Shown here one piece after another: positions 63,589-64,000 of a stretch of 64,000 nucleotides of DNA. The position numbers were made by a program, and so were the translations under genes. The stretch's first letter is position 1; each line of letters opens with the position of its first letter. A model generated the notes under the pieces. It saw only the letters and a list, made by a program, of their open reading frames with translations, made no database searches and was not told the origin of the DNA. This DNA comes from Diphasiastrum complanatum (taxonomy: Eukaryota; Streptophyta; Lycopodiopsida; Lycopodiales; Lycopodiaceae), in assembly GCA_029204225.1 (NCBI GenBank), contig CM055096.1, forward strand, positions 33,860,571 to 33,924,570, in the 5' to 3' direction.

Positions 63589-64000
63589 TGTTAAAAGCTA
63601 CAATACGTAAAAGCTTCAAACTACAATATGTCAAACTGAATAGATCTAGCATACATTACTTTTGTAATGTCTATGTCATGCTGAAAATCATCCCGTCTCA
63701 TATTTCACTATAAGTATACAAAGATTTGAAAAGTGCTCATTGTACTCCCGCTTCAGTTTTTGCAGGGAGCACCCCAAGATTTACAACGATGCTCTTAAAA
63801 CTCTAGCCCCGAATTTTGAAATGAGCATGCAAAGAAGTTATTAGATCTCATGCTTAACTAACTAATGTCGGAAGTTAACCATAGCAGTTAAATGTTGGGC
63901 ACGGCTAGAAACTCGAAAAATGGCAACCAAAAGTTATGGGTCTCATTCTTTCTATGTAGCTTCTATCTAATGTCAAATTTTTCAAAGGGCCCATTTTGAG
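63589..64000. other. No gene recognised (possible upstream region of the copy-2 gene)
   Basis: AT-rich, no open frame of note on either strand; no clear TATA box identified. Confidence 0.35.

Overview
This window looks like intergenic, retrotransposon-packed nuclear DNA of a land plant with a large genome. The evidence is AT-rich sequence, GT-AG introns, copia LTR elements primed by the initiator-Met tRNA site (TGGTATCAGAGC or variants), gypsy elements with TGGCGCCGTTGCCG-type primer sites, a chromovirus, a tRNA-derived SINE, and one conserved single-copy-looking plant gene. I cannot name the species; gymnosperm, fern or lycophyte are all possible. There is no bacterial-type gene organisation.

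Layout. 0-7.3 kb: degenerate copia pieces on both strands, including an LTR end (1.7-2.3 kb, minus), a plus-strand gag (2.4-3.35 kb) and a minus-strand copia with gag, protease, integrase, part of RT and an LTR (3.5-7.3 kb). 7.7-13.7 kb: an unusual non-LTR gene cluster. It has a conserved N-terminal domain gene part (7.8-8.2 kb), a transposase-like gene broken by three lesions (8.6-10.4 kb), an apparently intact four-exon gene fusing a histone H3-type fold to a Ulp1/C48 cysteine-protease domain (10.47-12.12 kb), and a convergent spliced gene of unknown function (12.3-13.67 kb, minus). A second copy of the N-terminal domain lies at 63.2-63.6 kb on the minus strand. This cluster is the most interesting content of the window.

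13.7-24 kb: repeats, decayed minus-strand ORFs, a gypsy leader with a deleted LTR, and a plus-strand copia interrupted by a solo LTR with a perfect TAAAG duplication. Its gag end plus the LTR start also occurs at 2.8-3.46 kb, so the segment was duplicated. 24-28.8 kb: a copia element with 5' LTR end, primer site, gag, protease, integrase, RT and RNase H, but no visible 3' LTR. 30.2 kb: a SINE head. 30.35-31.9 kb: a decayed gypsy. 32.26-34.7 kb: the only convincing host gene, with a TATA box, an untranslated leader with an intron, and a 523-codon open frame.

37.8-38.5 kb: a TCGCGAA palindrome array followed by a TATA-like site. 39.8-56 kb: a nest. A minus-strand chromovirus (3' LTR and chromodomain at 39.8-40.4 kb, integrase end at 55.3-55.9 kb) was split by a 14.9-kb plus-strand copia element (40,376-55,314, target duplication CTTCT). 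That copia was itself split by a minus-strand gypsy (about 45.3-52 kb) whose 3' half was lost in a deletion. 56.96-62.71 kb: a complete LTR-to-LTR minus-strand gypsy with TTTGT target duplication, primer site and polypurine tract that encodes gag and protease but no polymerase.

In all quotations, what I read in the sequence is kept apart from family knowledge and inference. No database search or alignment program was run.
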